In this document: one piece after another, positions 22,830 to 34,869 of the stretch
Position numbering within the stretch: position 1 is the first letter of the stretch
Layout of the letters: the number at the start of each line of letters is the position of its first letter
Source: Nemophila menziesii
Taxonomy: Eukaryota > Streptophyta > Magnoliopsida > Boraginales > Hydrophyllaceae
DNA: 64,000 nucleotides
Direction: 5' to 3'
NCBI GenBank assembly: GCA_029959085.1
Contig: JARWIR010000002.1
Location: forward strand, 60,442,154 to 60,506,153
Notes under the pieces: generated by a model
The model's database searches: none
What the model was told of the DNA's origin: nothing
What the model saw: the letters and a program-made list of their open reading frames with translations, nothing else
Translations under genes and position numbers: made by a program

Positions 22830-23087
22830 CAAGTAGTATAAAGAGTAAATAAAGTATCGTCTCTATAGGGATTAACGATTTAATATAAGACTTGAGTTCA
22901 AAGTTAGGAATTCGTTTTTTATAAAAATACTAAAAAGTAAATATATTTATTTGTTTTTTCAATTAAAAACTATTATACTAAGAATTAAAGACTAAATTAG
23001 CTAAGATATATAAACTAATGTTATAAAAGTTGGGAGAGAAACATAGCTCGAGACTTAGTCGCTATTCTTAATTAAGGAAGTGTGATG
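22830..23087. repeat. LTR-like fragment, right copy
   Basis: Direct repeat of about 90-310 at the window start ('gtatcgtctct', 'gggattaacgatttaa', 'gttgggagagaaacata'). It continues into the copia relic, which is interrupted at 23088 by the LINE. Confidence 0.6.
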
Positions 23088-25985
23088 TTTTTTTTTTTTT
23101 TTTTTTGTCAGAATAAAAGTCTAACATAGATGTCTGGTACTACTCGAATATACATTATTAACATACGCACAGAACTCCACTAAAGACCTAGTAGGACTAT
23201 TAGATAAATCTAAATTGAGTCTAATACTCTTGGCCAGGATGTCTGCTATCCCATTATATTTTCTTCTTATATGGTTGATTTTCCAATCCGGGAATCTTCC
23301 TATCCATCTCCATGCCTCGGAAACCATGGGACGGATTCTCCAGTCGATTCCTCCCCTTTTGTTAATACCTTGAATAACCTCAAGGTTATCCGAGTAGAAA
23401 GAACTACTCTTGGCGCCAAGATTTGCCGCCGATCTCATCGCTAATAATACTGCCCACATTTCACCTTCCAGACTACTATTTACCCTTGCTCTTTTCGTAC
23501 TAATATTCCTAATTTCACCATCTTTGTTGATTGCTATCGACACCATACTTGTCGGTTCCCAACTTTTCGTATGCGATGCATCACAAAGCCAAACCATATC
23601 CGCTTCATCATAATATATCGGATTATTATCTTCATCCACGATGTTGCGCTCCTCAGTACTATTATTATCCATTTTACCCATTTCCTTTTTATCACCAAAC
23701 AGATATTTCATGGTAAACTTCGTTTTTTCTAGAATCTCCTGGATTACCCATTTCTTTTTCTCAAATAGACCTTTCATTCTCGCTTTCCATATATTCCATA
23801 AAGTAAGTAAGACAAAGGCTGTTACATACCTCCTATCCCATCCGTTATTAGCATAGCTTTCAATTATCTTAATAATCCAATATCCAATCTTTAATTCCAT
23901 TTTTTCTTCAATCTTAATTTGTAATTGACAATTAGCCCATACACTTCTGCTGAAATGGCATCCCAAAAAAATGTGTTCCACGTTCTCATTTCCTGCTTCA
24001 CACCATTCACACATATCCTCCACCATACATTTCTTTTTCTTCAAATTATTTTTAGTTGGAATCGCGTTATTATGGATCTTCCAAATAAAGTTTCTCACTT
24101 TTGCCGGGACGTTTGACTTCCAAATAATGTTGAAGAGTACTTTGTTAATTGCTTCCCCGTCCTTGGATGATGACCCTTTCTTCTCTTCCTCCAATTGTAC
24201 TAATCTATGATACCCCGATTTTGTAGAATAGTACCCATCCTTTGTTGCCGTCCAAACGATCTCGTCCTCCTTCTCAAGATTCATTATTGGGATCTTCCTA
24301 ATTTCCATCATATCCCTTTTAGTACATATATTGTTGAGCGTATCAAAATTCCAATTAGTCATGTCCTTATTAAAACATTCTGCTACCTTTTTAAGACTAC
24401 AGTTCTCTGGTTTCTCCAACTTGTATCCTTCCCTAATCCAAAAATCATCTCATAAGCTTATTTTCTGTCCATTACCAATTTGCCATAGACTTTCATTTTT
24501 GATAAACTGCAATCCTTTATAAATGCTGGCCCAGCTCCAAGATCTTCTATTTTTCAATTTTGTGTTCCACATATCTGTATTCGGAAAATAAATACCTTTG
24601 AGGACTTTAACAACCAAAGAATCTTGATTCTTCCATAGTCTCCATGCTTGATTTGCCAGCAACGCTAAATTCATTTTTTGGAAATCTCTAAATCCAATAC
24701 CTCCTACTTTCTTTGCTTTATCCATTTTCTTCCATGCTATCCAGTGTATTTTCTTCTTAGCACCCGCATCCCACCAGAAATTTGCTATCATACTACTCAT
24801 TGCCTTACATATGCTAGCTGGGAATTCAAAAATTGACAACGCATAGTTTGGAATGGCTTGCAAAACTGCTTTGATAAGTGTCTCCTTCCCACCATCAGAC
24901 AAAAGGTTAGCCACCCAGCTAGCGGATTTATTAAGCAATCTATCCTTAATATATTTAATATTTTCCACTTTAGATCTTTTCAAAGTAAGAGGTATCCCTA
25001 AGTATTTCCCAAAATCATTAGTACACCTTATATTAAGCTTCTCCGCAATCTCAATGCTCTTCTCTTCAGAAAATCCTTTGCTAAACATAATAGAGGATTT
25101 CCCAAAATTGATTTTCTGTCCTGACGCGCAACAGTATAATTTGAGAATTCTCGAAAAAGCTTCAATTTCTGCATCATTTATTTCAATGAAGAATAGTGCA
25201 TCGTCCGCAAATAATAAATGTGTAAGCCTAGGTGCAGCCCTAGCTAGTGAAATACCTATAATATTACCCTCTCGACATTCGTAATTAATTAAACCAATAA
25301 GTGCTTCAGTTAGCATTGCAAATAAAAGAGGAGAAAGCGGGTCACCTTGCCGGATACCTCTCTCTGGTTTAAATTTCTTTAATCGTTCCCCATTAACCTT
25401 AACTTGATAAGACACCGATGATATGCATCTATATATTAGCTCAATCCACTTCTCGCAAAATCCTAATTTCCTTAGGACAGCTATCAAAAACTTCCAATTC
25501 ACTTTATCATATGCCTTGATCATATCAATCTTAACCGCTCCATAGTGCTTATTTGATTTCCTTTTATTCTTCATGAAAAAACCAACTTCTTGTGCAATTA
25601 ATATATTATCCTGGATACACCTTCCTTTAATGAAAGCTGATTGAGTAGGGGAGATAATATCATTCATTAGAGGTTGGAGCCTTGTAGCCATAATTTTTGC
25701 AATAATCTTATAAATAAAGTTACTACAAGAGATCGGCCTAAAATCCGTAATTCCTTCTTGAGTCTTACCTTTAGGAATCAATGATATAATAGTATCATTA
25801 ATTTTCTCTAACGATACCTTATTTTCAAAGAACTCAACAACAATCTTGATAATGTCATCTTTTATAATATCCCAAAACTCGTGATAGAATTTACCTGGTA
25901 ATCCATCCGGTCCCGGTGCTTTAGAACCCGACATTGTAAAAACCGCCTTTTTAATTTCATCAATATTTGGTACTCTAATATAGTC
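23088..25985 (-). mobile_element. L1-like LINE, 5'-truncated
   Basis: A non-LTR retrotransposon on the minus strand. The 3' end has a 19-base poly(A) tail, seen as T at 23088-23106. The left part of the element (ORF1, endonuclease) is missing, as is usual for LINEs cut short during target-primed reverse transcription. The insertion site is inside the copia relic: the unbroken copy at 299-746 shows 'gtgttattaatgaactatac' where the LINE now sits. About 15 target bases are gone and no clear target duplication is present. The right boundary is accurate to about 10 bases. Confidence 0.92.
23121..25985 (-). pseudogene. LINE ORF2: reverse transcriptase, zf-RVT, RNase H
   Basis: One minus-strand frame of about 950 codons, broken only by a TGA at 24450-24452 (ISL-stop-DDFWI, where Arg is likely). 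Domains in order: RT (SGSKAPGPDGLPGKFY, ISLIPKGK, FRPISCSNFIYKIIAK, QSAFIKGR, KIDMIKAYDKVNW, RGIRQGDPLSPLLF and the active site LLFADDALFF), the zf-RVT region (WKSNVPAKVRNFIWK, CEWCEAGNENVEHIFLGC), and a C-terminal RNase H (Asp in WLCDASH, Glu in SSLEGEMWAVLLA, Asp in FYSDNLEV). The stop codon is 14 bases before the poly(A). The endonuclease is lost with the 5' truncation. Near-intact coding implies a recent insertion. Confidence 0.95.
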
Positions 25986-26640
25986 AACTTGATATTGCAT
26001 AAGATGCAAAGAAACGTAGTCGCGATACTCATAACTTGAGTAATAACCATTGGGTTATTCTTCATATTCTACTAAAGTACTTCAAAGGTACTCTAGATCT
26101 AGATCTTCACTTTAATAAGTTTACTACCATTCTTGAAGGATTTTTTGATGCAAACTCGGTTCCAAATAATGATAAGTTATCTCTACCACTGGCTATGAAT
26201 TTTCTTAAAAGGAAGTGTTATATCGTTGAGTCAACTTAACATATTTGTATAGCAAAATCCTTCACAATGTCCGAGTTCATAACAATAAAGTTGGAAAAAA
26301 AAGATGATGTGTGGTTGAGAAGTCTCATATTTGATGTGCCACTATAGGAAGAAAGTGGCACACCAGTGTGTTTACATTGTTATTTGCAAGCAGCTATTCT
26401 TGTTGCTTATAATAGTGTCTACAATGGAAAAAGAATACATATTTTCATCAGACATGGTTCAGTAAAACACTTGCTGGAAAATAGTGTGATAACCTAGGAA
26501 TATGTACGATAAGAGAAGAATCTAGTTTATTCGTTCAGCATAGGCTCAACCAAAAGAGTAGTCCAGGTTTGGGACTAAAACCCATTGATGTGGAACATAT
26601 GACTGATGAGTCTATATCATGCACTATGTTTCCATCTCTA
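25986..26640 (+). pseudogene. Copia RT/RNase H relic, right copy
   Basis: Continuation of the relic that is interrupted by the LINE. The plus strand shows KYFKGTLDLDLHFNK, LEGFFDANSVPNNDKLS, then (26370 onward) LQAAILVAYNSVYNGKR and IRHGSVKHLLENSV, all standard copia RNase H motifs, across stops and frame changes. It goes further 3' than the left copy, which is cut at 746. The relic belongs to a copia family related to, but distinct from, the element at 10126-16843. Confidence 0.85.
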
Positions 26641-27478
26641 CGGCGTAATACATGCTAATACTAACTCTTAATGTATTCATAGCCATGTATGGTGGTCTTA
26701 TTGAGATAGACTTGATAAATTCACCGTTGAGATTATTATATATTGCTCATACTTGATAAATTCATAGCCATGTGTGGTGGTCATATTGACATAGACTTGA
26801 TGAGTTCACCATTGTGGTTGAAATATATTGCTTCTACTTAATGAATTCATAGCCTTCATGGTGGTTCTATTTAGAAGAACTTGATGAATCCACTAATAGG
26901 GTTGAGGTTTGTTTCTCAGACTAGAGCTTAAGGATGAATTTATAAAACATCATGAATTTATAGACATTAAATGGTATCCATATTGAGAAGGACTTGATGA
27001 ATTTTCCGACAAGATTGAGATACATTATTCATAATATGACTTCAAAGAGACGTCCTTGATAATCCTATTATGATGATTTTATACATCAACTCTGAATTAA
27101 TAGCTTGTAGTGGTGGTCGTGATGAGAAAGAGTTGATGAATTCAAGTGACACATTATGAGGCTGAGATCTATTGCTCTTAATGATTTTGAGATCCAAAAA
27201 AGATCAACTATTGCGGGTAGACATTATTGGAGATCATATATGTGAATAAAAAGGGTGATGATTGAGGAATTTCCAAATAATAGCAGGTAGAGTATGTGAT
27301 GGGAGGGTCTCGGTCGAAGACTGTCAAATTAAAGAGTATGTTCACTTGACGATATCTCCCCTTATTTCACTACGTGTTAATTCAAATCACTAGATCTTAA
27401 CACTTAAGTAAAATTCACCTAACACTGGTATGCATGGAAACCTATTCACCTTTTATCCTAGAGCCCGAATTAGGGGAT
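26641..27478 (+). repeat. Copia relic 3' region with ~75-100-bp tandem units
   Basis: About five degenerate copies of a unit containing 'attcatagccat', 'tggtggt', 'acttgat' and 'ttcacc' (near 26680, 26755, 26840, 26950 and 27100). They are homologous to the two units in the 3' region of the complete copia element, seen there on the opposite strand. The region ends with a weak purine tract 'ttaggggat'. Confidence 0.6.
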
Positions 27479-27900
27479 TGTTGGAAATCAAAGAGACTTT
27501 TAATGGTTTATCCAAAATTAAAAATTATAAGTTTTTTTCTTGAAAAGTCCCACATCGGATGGAAAAAATATCTGTTTTTAATATTTTATCTTTCTATACA
27601 TTTCAAAATGTTTAAGATATAGAGGTCCTAACTTAGATGGGAAGTCAGACCTGTATGACTGCCTTTATTGCAAGTCTTAGTTGCAAACAATTTTTTCAGA
27701 GATGCTACCACTATATGAATAGGCTCAAATTCATTTGTAAACACACCAACAACAACAGAATTACAACACAACACGAAACTCTCTAACTCTACTTCTTTCA
27801 TTAGTCGTTTTCTAAGTATAGTGTAATGATAGAATTTGTTTTGTTTAGACAAATCGGTTGCACCTGAAATGTCTTTTTTAACCAAGAACTATCTATTATC
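27479..27900 (+). repeat. Partial copia 3' LTR
   Basis: It starts TGTTGGAAATC right after the purine tract and carries 'cccacatcgga', a motif common near the start of plant copia LTRs. The right end is not visible, and no CA end or target duplication was found, so the LTR is probably truncated or strongly diverged. Confidence 0.55.
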
Positions 27901-28549
27901 ATTCAAAATTTGGATATCTGTTATCCATGTGTAAGTTCTATTTTATATTTTAATTTCGTGTAATCTTTATTTTGTTTACGATTATGAAATACATTATTGT
28001 TAAAATTTACTAGCAGTGTTTACTATTCTTTATCAACATATATATCACTATGCACGAAGAAGATGATATTTGATCTTCTAGATGTTCGTTGGCCAATGAG
28101 AATGCTAAAGTTGTTCGTCGGTGATGAAATTTCATAGTTTCATCAACATCTACTTCATGTTATAATTTGTTTGTTAATGTTCAGAGATATTTCCTTTTGT
28201 GAACGAACTATTATATATTTTGTACTTTCAAATGAATTTTTGCAAAGATGAAACTATGACCTACATTTTATAGCTAAAAGATGAAAAGTTTAGAACCATA
28301 ACCATTCAACCAATTTGTTCAGTTAATGAGAGAGATAAATCTTAAATATCCGAATTTTTGTTTTTCCATGATAGTGATTATATACATATAATGTAATCTT
28401 CTTACATAATTTTATATTACAGTAGTTATTGTATGATAATCCGGCGAGCATCTAGTTGTCATCAAAGAATGATATGTGAAAATTTTACATTTTGATTTCT
28501 TTTAATAAATAAAAAATTACATCTGGCCGTTTTACAAGAAACGAGTTGA

Positions 28550-28780
28550 TCCTTTATGGTTTGTGATTGTCAATATTGCTTGCTGGATAATATGGTCTTC
28601 AATATTCTCTCTTTGGGTTCATCCAAATGATAAATATATGGCTTCTTGTGTGGCATCTTTTGAAAAGCTTGCCCATGCCTAAAGGGTTTTGTTATTCACA
28701 AATGACAATTTTTCAGGTTGTTTCTTACCGGGAAGAACCCTAAGGCAATACAATACAAGTATAAAGCGACTTAAAGAAAA
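28550..28780. pseudogene. Unidentified exon-like piece, copy B
   Basis: Counterpart of 17655-17895. The plus-strand frame seen in copy A is broken here, while the minus-strand peptide stays similar, which mildly favours the minus strand. The family is not recognised. Confidence 0.3.
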
Positions 28781-28910
28781 GATTACAAAATAGCTTAATT
28801 GTTTATATTAGAAAAATATTTATTTTAAATGTGACTTAAATGTTATGATTCATGATTTGACAAGTATCTAATAGCTTACTTTATTAAATAACTTACATTA
28901 GATTGTTTTA

Positions 28911-28989
28911 CAGGTGTAGATCCATGATTAATTCCATGTTTTCCACCTTTTTTTTAATCCCTAGCTTAGGCAATGGTCGAACCTTTTCA
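28911..28989 (-). pseudogene. NOI-type fragment, copy B
   Basis: The minus strand begins EKVRPLPK-like and then loses the middle of the motif compared with 18031-18161. It is flanked by the same 'acaggtgtagatccatgat' sequence. Non-functional. Confidence 0.5.
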
Positions 28990-29307
28990 TGTAAAAGGTG
29001 AATATATCATACAACAAGTTTTTATAACTAAACATATATTGCACTAAATCCCTTTTTTGTTGTTTCCACATAGGCTCCTCATGTTTCATTAAGATGGTAT
29101 AAGGTTGTTTTTCGAAAAGCTCAAATCAATCTTTACAAAATGAGTTCGTTGAAGCGAGTTTATTTATATAATTAAAATATTAAAAAAAAGATTAAGAGGA
29201 ACAAAATTCATCAAATATTGTTTATATATTTAATACTTTAATTGAAGGATATACATTATTTGCACCGTATGCTGGTTGTATTAGCTTATGTTAATATAGG
29301 TATAGAA

Positions 29308-30180
29308 GGTGTTGAGATAATTATACCTTTCCATTGGTTTTGAGTACTTGTACTAAGGGGAAGGATATTAGAGAGGGTACATACTCATGGGTTGATAGTT
29401 AAAAAGGGTTTTGAAAACAATGTACTTGTGTTGAATTCTTTGATTCATTTTTATGAAGAGTGCGGTATGTTGGATATATGGAATAAAATGTTTGATAAAA
29501 AATTTGAGAAAAAATGTTGTTTCTTGGACTATTTTGATATGTGGGTAAGCTACGCAGGGTCAACTTAAGGAGGCAGATATGTTGTTTTTTGAGATGGTTA
29601 TGGAGGGTATTATGCTTAATGAATTAACTTTATTGTGTGTGATTTCAGATTATGCAAAGTTAGGTGATCTTGAGTTAGGGAAAAGAGTGTGTGATATAGT
29701 TTGAGAGTAGGGTGAATCTATACATTGTTATGGTGAATACACTTGTCGATATATATATGAGAGGGATTTGGTTACTTATAATACATTTATTAGAATTATG
29801 TGCACCTAAAGATGGAAACAAAAGCATTTTATATCTTGAAAGAGATGGTGAGGCAAGGACATAGACCAGATAGAGTTACCATTCTATCTTCTATTTCAGC
29901 TTGTGCAATATTAAGTGATAGCTGCTATTGAAAGCATTTTCATGCTTGCGTTTTGAGAAATGAATTGGATTGTTCAAATACTATTAGTATTTCACTTATT
30001 GATATGAAGAAAGATTGGGCTTGTAATGTGTTCGATATAATGTCAATAAGGCCTTAGTCTCATGGAACTTAGTGATTGCAGGTTTACTTAGTAATCTTTT
30101 TTCATACAAAGAAGCGTGTTTGAGGATGAGATTCAGTTATTTTATATTATGGAAATGTTCCAGTTCAAGCTCGGTTGAAG
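29308..30180 (+). pseudogene. Pentatricopeptide-repeat gene relic, copy B
   Basis: Second copy of the PPR relic. Readable pieces are VLSTCTKGKDIREG (29333), SLIHFYEECGMLDI, LLFFEMVMEGIMLNELTL, VMVNTLVDIYMRGIW and EMVRQGHRPDRVTILSSISA (29845). Some positions here are closer to a good PPR consensus than in copy A (for example VMVNTLVD), so the two copies decayed independently from a better ancestor. Many stops and frameshifts remain. Confidence 0.78.
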
Positions 30181-30934
30181 TAGACAGAATTCACATCAAG
30201 ATAAAACTTTCACCACTTTAATGCAAAAAATTTTTTGTCAAATGATAGTAAATAAATACATATAATTAAAAATTTACATAGAATATTCTAATCAATTCCA
30301 CTAGGAAGGATTTCAATCAAAATTAAATTAACTAACTTCCAATTTATCCACCAATTCTAAAGCCTTTGAATAAAAGAAAAAGTAAGTCGAGATTATTCAA
30401 CTATCCTATAATAATGGTTGTGAGGCCTTAATTACTAATATAACTCCCAAAACGTTGAAGGTGGCGCAATTTGTGCATTCTTGAAATAACACATTCCATC
30501 TCATTATACTAGTAATGAATGGTCTTCTTGATATCCAACTCTGTGAGTGTTGACTGAGAATGAAGTCAATATGGGTACAAACTAGCAATATATATTTAAG
30601 GTTGGATAGATTGGTCGTCAATTAACCAGTGGATAAGGTGCACCTCTTCTAATAGGGGAAATTTCTTCATTACTTCAATGAAATCCTCATTGAAGTTTTC
30701 ATAATACCCATTAAGTCAAAGACTTCTCAGCTTAGGTGATATGTCAAACCATATGCGAGATTATTACATTAACACACAAGTATAACCATTAACAAAAAAA
30801 CTATTACAAAAAGTGTAACTCATTTTTTAACTCTGAGAAGCTCTTACTATTTATTATATCAAATAGTGTAACAAATGCTCATATGTTGACACTGTCAAGA
30901 TATCTTAGTATGTAACTCAAACATTACCTTTGGG

Positions 30935-31240
30935 CAATATAATCAATCAACTTATAGTCGCCTACAACTTCAATATCAATCAATTCTCCTGGGTTGGGTT
31001 GAGATCCACTGCTTCACGATACACCTTCCTTACTTGGAGGATATCCTTTGCACCGGTTCCACTTATTTTCATTTTGACTCTCGTTACCTTCAACGATGAT
31101 GATGCAGATGATGCGCCACATAGCCAGATTTTTTCATATATTAAGTCACGTTGCATAACTTTTCCACATGTCTTTTTTCATTAGTGGCTTTGTTGAAAAT
31201 CACCATCTTTGGTAATGGTTGACCCTTTTCCTTTAAGCGG
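30935..31240 (-). pseudogene. Second NOI-like fragment, copy B
   Basis: The minus strand reads EKGQPLPK, then VIFNKATNEKRH, aligned with 20382-20690. The last frame of copy A (ending DELIDYIS) is broken here. The splice-acceptor position reads ttaaag instead of ttacag. Confidence 0.5.
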
Positions 31241-32500
31241 TGCATATATAAAAAATAAGTTTTCATAGCTAAGTATGTATTGAACTTACACACGGCTTGA
31301 TCTTTACATTTCCTACATGGCATCTAAGTAATAATTAATATGAGGGAGATATTTAATTAAGGGTGTATATTAGAACTAAGGTATATATTTGATCTTATCA
31401 ATCTCAATTAGTTCATCTTCTTTGGAAAAGAGGAGCAACAAATTTAATGTAATCCACGTAGGTTAAACATAATAGTCGATAATTGAGAATATATTAAATT
31501 TATTAATGACTACAAACATATTTGATATCCAATAATTCTAACTATGCTAAAGCAAATAATCGTAAGGTAGAGCTTAAGAAATTTATACAACAAACATCAC
31601 ATTCTAGGATAAGAATTTCACCATATATTGCATTTAGGCCATTTTTTTCACTTTAGTTAAAAGGGGTCTTAATCTAATTCTTAGATCAAATCTCAATGTC
31701 AGTAAGAGGGTTTTACACAAGACTTGATGCTTAACTATATCACATGGGTCTTAGCAAATAATATAATGTGGAGGAGATTTAATTAAAGGTATAGATTAAA
31801 TACTATCAATATCCTAAGTTCATATTCTTTGGAAACAAAGGGAACCAAATTTGATGACATCAAATAATTCTAACTTGGCTAAAGCAAATAGAAGGAAAGC
31901 AGGGGAAAAGATATTACAAACATCACACTGTAGAATAAGAAATTTACAATCAATCACTTTCAAAATTATGAAAAAAAGTAATAAAATACCTCTGTGAGCC
32001 ACCACATGATTCGGTAGACAAGAAATAATAAAAACATTAGGGTATCTACCAGAAATAATTTTTCTTAACAATAATGATAAAGAGAAGTTTTTATTTTTGG
32101 TCGTATAAATAATTTTAAAAAAACAATTAAGATGCAATGAAATAATTTTGAAAAAAAATGACCTTTTCACCAACCTAAATTGAAATGACATGGTCATCGA
32201 TCAATGAGATATGTGAACGGATAGAGAATTGAACTTGGATTTGGATCGAAAATGATCAATGTAGGATCAAAAGTAGAAGGGATCTTTTAGAAAGAAGAGA
32301 TGAATATTTGATGATGATGAAGGGAAGGTAGTAGGGTTTGATAATAAGAGAGAACGTCATGTGGGAACAAAATGACCTTATATTAGTTAATAAAAAAGAA
32401 AAAAGAATAAAATAATTTGCAGATACAATACCTTTCATAAAAAATAAGTTTAAAATAAACATTGACCAATCTTTTTATACAAGGAAAAAACAAAGAAATT
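31241..32500. other. Unassigned DNA within copy B
   Basis: No gene recognised. From about 31610 the sequence has no counterpart in copy A. It is AT-rich with stop codons in all frames. Confidence 0.4.
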
Positions 32501-32619
32501 AGGTTTTTTATTTTTTTGGGTGATCTGACTGACTTATGGGTCTTGGAAAATATTTTTATGGCACAAAAGAAGGTGTAAATTTATTCCTTCTTCAAAGAGA
32601 CAACAGAAATTTAGATGGT

Positions 32620-32950
32620 CAAATTAAAACTCTATACTATAAACACCCAACAAACACTCAGCTGTGTCTCATTAAACACACCCTTCTCTCCACCTTTCCA
32701 TACCAGACAAAAGAACAGATAAAAGAAAATTCTCTCTCCAATAAAAAGATTCTCATCAATTTCTCTCTTTTTGTTGCTGACTACGCAAACGTTTAGAAGA
32801 CGATAAATCACTGCAGAAAACTCTGCAATACCCAATAATACAAGCTGGAGGAGAAAAAGCGAACGTTTGTCTTTGTCTTCGTGTTCATCTTCCTTCATTC
32901 TCTGGGTTTTACTCTGTTCTTTGTTTGTCTTTTCTGATTTTCTCAAAAAC
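32620..32950 (+). promoter_or_regulatory. Promoter- and leader-like stretch in copy B
   Basis: A 'ctctatactataaac' TATA-like site at about 32630 is followed by 300 bases rich in C and T (cacacccttctctccacc, tctctctttttgttgc, ttcgtgttcatcttcc), typical of plant 5' untranslated leaders. It lies upstream of the unidentified coding relic at 33990. Function is inferred only from composition. Confidence 0.3.
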
Positions 32951-33134
32951 GGAGTTGTTTATAGCATCCACTCAGTAATTTCTTGGATAAACAATGAAAT
33001 ATAATCTATACTCGGTGTTAAAATGAAGTATGTGAAGTGCTTTAGTAATTTTTCCATGCAGCTACATATTTCTTTGCGTTTTTGTATACTCACATTGTTA
33101 CTCAGATGTTTTTCCATCTAAATCTAAACTAATA

Positions 33135-33960
33135 TAGTTTGTTTAAACAACGCTTAGTGTTATAAACACGATTTTAGCACGTAATGGTGAACACCTCTTT
33201 GTTTCCGCAGTTTTTTACATAATGAGGTTATATTACTCATTAATTTATGTTAAAACTCAGAGAATGTGTATTACTCGGATGTTTTACCCTTTTTGATAAA
33301 ATGCTTACGGTTTGATTACTTATTGCTTAGTTTTATAAACGTATTTTTAGCATGTAGTCATAAAAAACTCTTTGTTTTATGATTTTTTTACATAATGAGT
33401 TTATAGTACTCAGTAATTTGTGTTAAACCCTAAGAATGTATAATAAACTGTTGTTGAATACTCAGAGATTCGCTGCATTACTTAGACGGGTTTATTACTC
33501 AATAATTTTACATATTCAATGTGTCATTGATTTATTCAGTAATTTTGTGTTAAAACTCAAAGAATGTGTACTAATCAGAAAATACATGTTGCTTAGATTC
33601 CTTATTGAATACTCAAATTTCTGTGTTGCAGTACTCAAAGAGGTTTATTACTTAGTAATTTTAATATTTCACTTAGTCATTGATTTACTCATTTATTTTG
33701 TACTTAGTGACATGGTATTATTCAAGGTCTTAGTATGTACCTTTTACTCAAGGACTAAGAACCTACCTAATACTCATAGACTAAGTATCTAGGTAGTACT
33801 TAGTGACTGCATACATAGCCTCTGAGTTGTTTTGTTACTCAATTATTTTGCATTTTAGATATACCTGATAATTGGTTTGGTTAAGTAAATCATTGATTCA
33901 CTGAATAATTCAAAGTCGCTCAGGGTCTAAATAAGTAGTCGTAATTTTTTTATTACTCTG
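33135..33960. repeat. Degenerate 'ttactcagtaattt' repeat region, copy B
   Basis: Counterpart of 21040-21720, with the same recurring motifs and a somewhat longer array. Confidence 0.5.
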
Positions 33961-33989
33961 ACATTTCATATATGCATTTATCGTTGTTT

Positions 33990-34240
33990 TAAATGCCCAA
34001 AGACTTACAATACATGTGTGATTTGGTAGGGCTATTCAAGCTCATGAAAAAACTAGGTTTGACGCTTGATAATTTTTCCGACTACAATATGATGCCCCTC
34101 AATCAACTGTGGCAGGCCTTATACGAGAAACCCAATACGTATAAGCACTTTAAGAAGTCTGATAGAGTACTAAAATAAGTAATATAATTTTTTTAATCGA
34201 ATCCGGAGCCTTTAAAATTATAGTTAAGAAATGTAGCTCA
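33990..34240 (+). pseudogene. Unidentified conserved coding relic, copy B
   Basis: The plus strand reads MPKDLQYMCDLVGLFKLMKK, LNQLWQALYEKPNTYKHFKK, then DRVLK before a stop. Compared with copy A most changes are conservative. Downstream to 34560 there are further readable scraps (LEARENFVKLMSI, CHYREKH). The family is unknown. Confidence 0.45.
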
Positions 34241-34869
34241 CCCTAACAGAGATCAAAATAATGTTCGACATACAATTCGGTTATGAAGACATCCTAGAGG
34301 CGCTTTTGAAACAATGTAGCACAAAAAGTACATGTTAAATGAGGAAATTTGGGGATGTCATTGCTATAAATAGTATAATCATTCTTACAAGAATCGAGAG
34401 GATAATTTGTGAAGAAGAATTGATCTTGGAAGCTAGAGAGAATTTTGTGAAACTAATGTCAATACTGACACTTAGTACTTTATGCTTTACGAAATGTCAT
34501 TATAGAGAAAAGCACTAGCATGCGGTTGTATGGGAGAAATCGGATGAGTTGAAGACATATAATTGGGTTTAATAAATTCAACATTTCATGATAAAATTAT
34601 AAAAAATCCACAAGGATGTGTAGTCCATGGCAGGTTGCAATTATTTCCTTCTAGTAAGTATAATATAACCTTAATTAAATCAATTTATAATATCAGAGAT
34701 TATACTAATATTTTGAAAATATTTTGAATAAATCCCTGGTTTTTCGAGCACGTGAAATGGGTAAAGATATAGAGTCAGGCGCAATACCTCGTTTTCTCTG
34801 CTGGAACTATCTAGTAGGAATAAAAAAGATGCGCCCATATGAAGCACGGAAAAAAGGATATGATATTAA

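Larger units (their letters stand above)
28045..34745 (+). repeat. Segmental duplication, copy B
   Basis: Direct copy of 17190-22405 with an additional ~1.5 kb (about 31610-33130). It begins at 'catatatatcact', where copy A begins inside its TA microsatellite, and ends near 'ccctggtttttcgag', where copy A diverges. Confidence 0.85.

Noticed and set aside
32632..32946. 104-codon minus-strand open frame (begins MRKSEKTNKEQ)
   Set aside because: It lies in C/T-rich leader-like DNA with biased composition, and there is no counterpart in copy A to test conservation.
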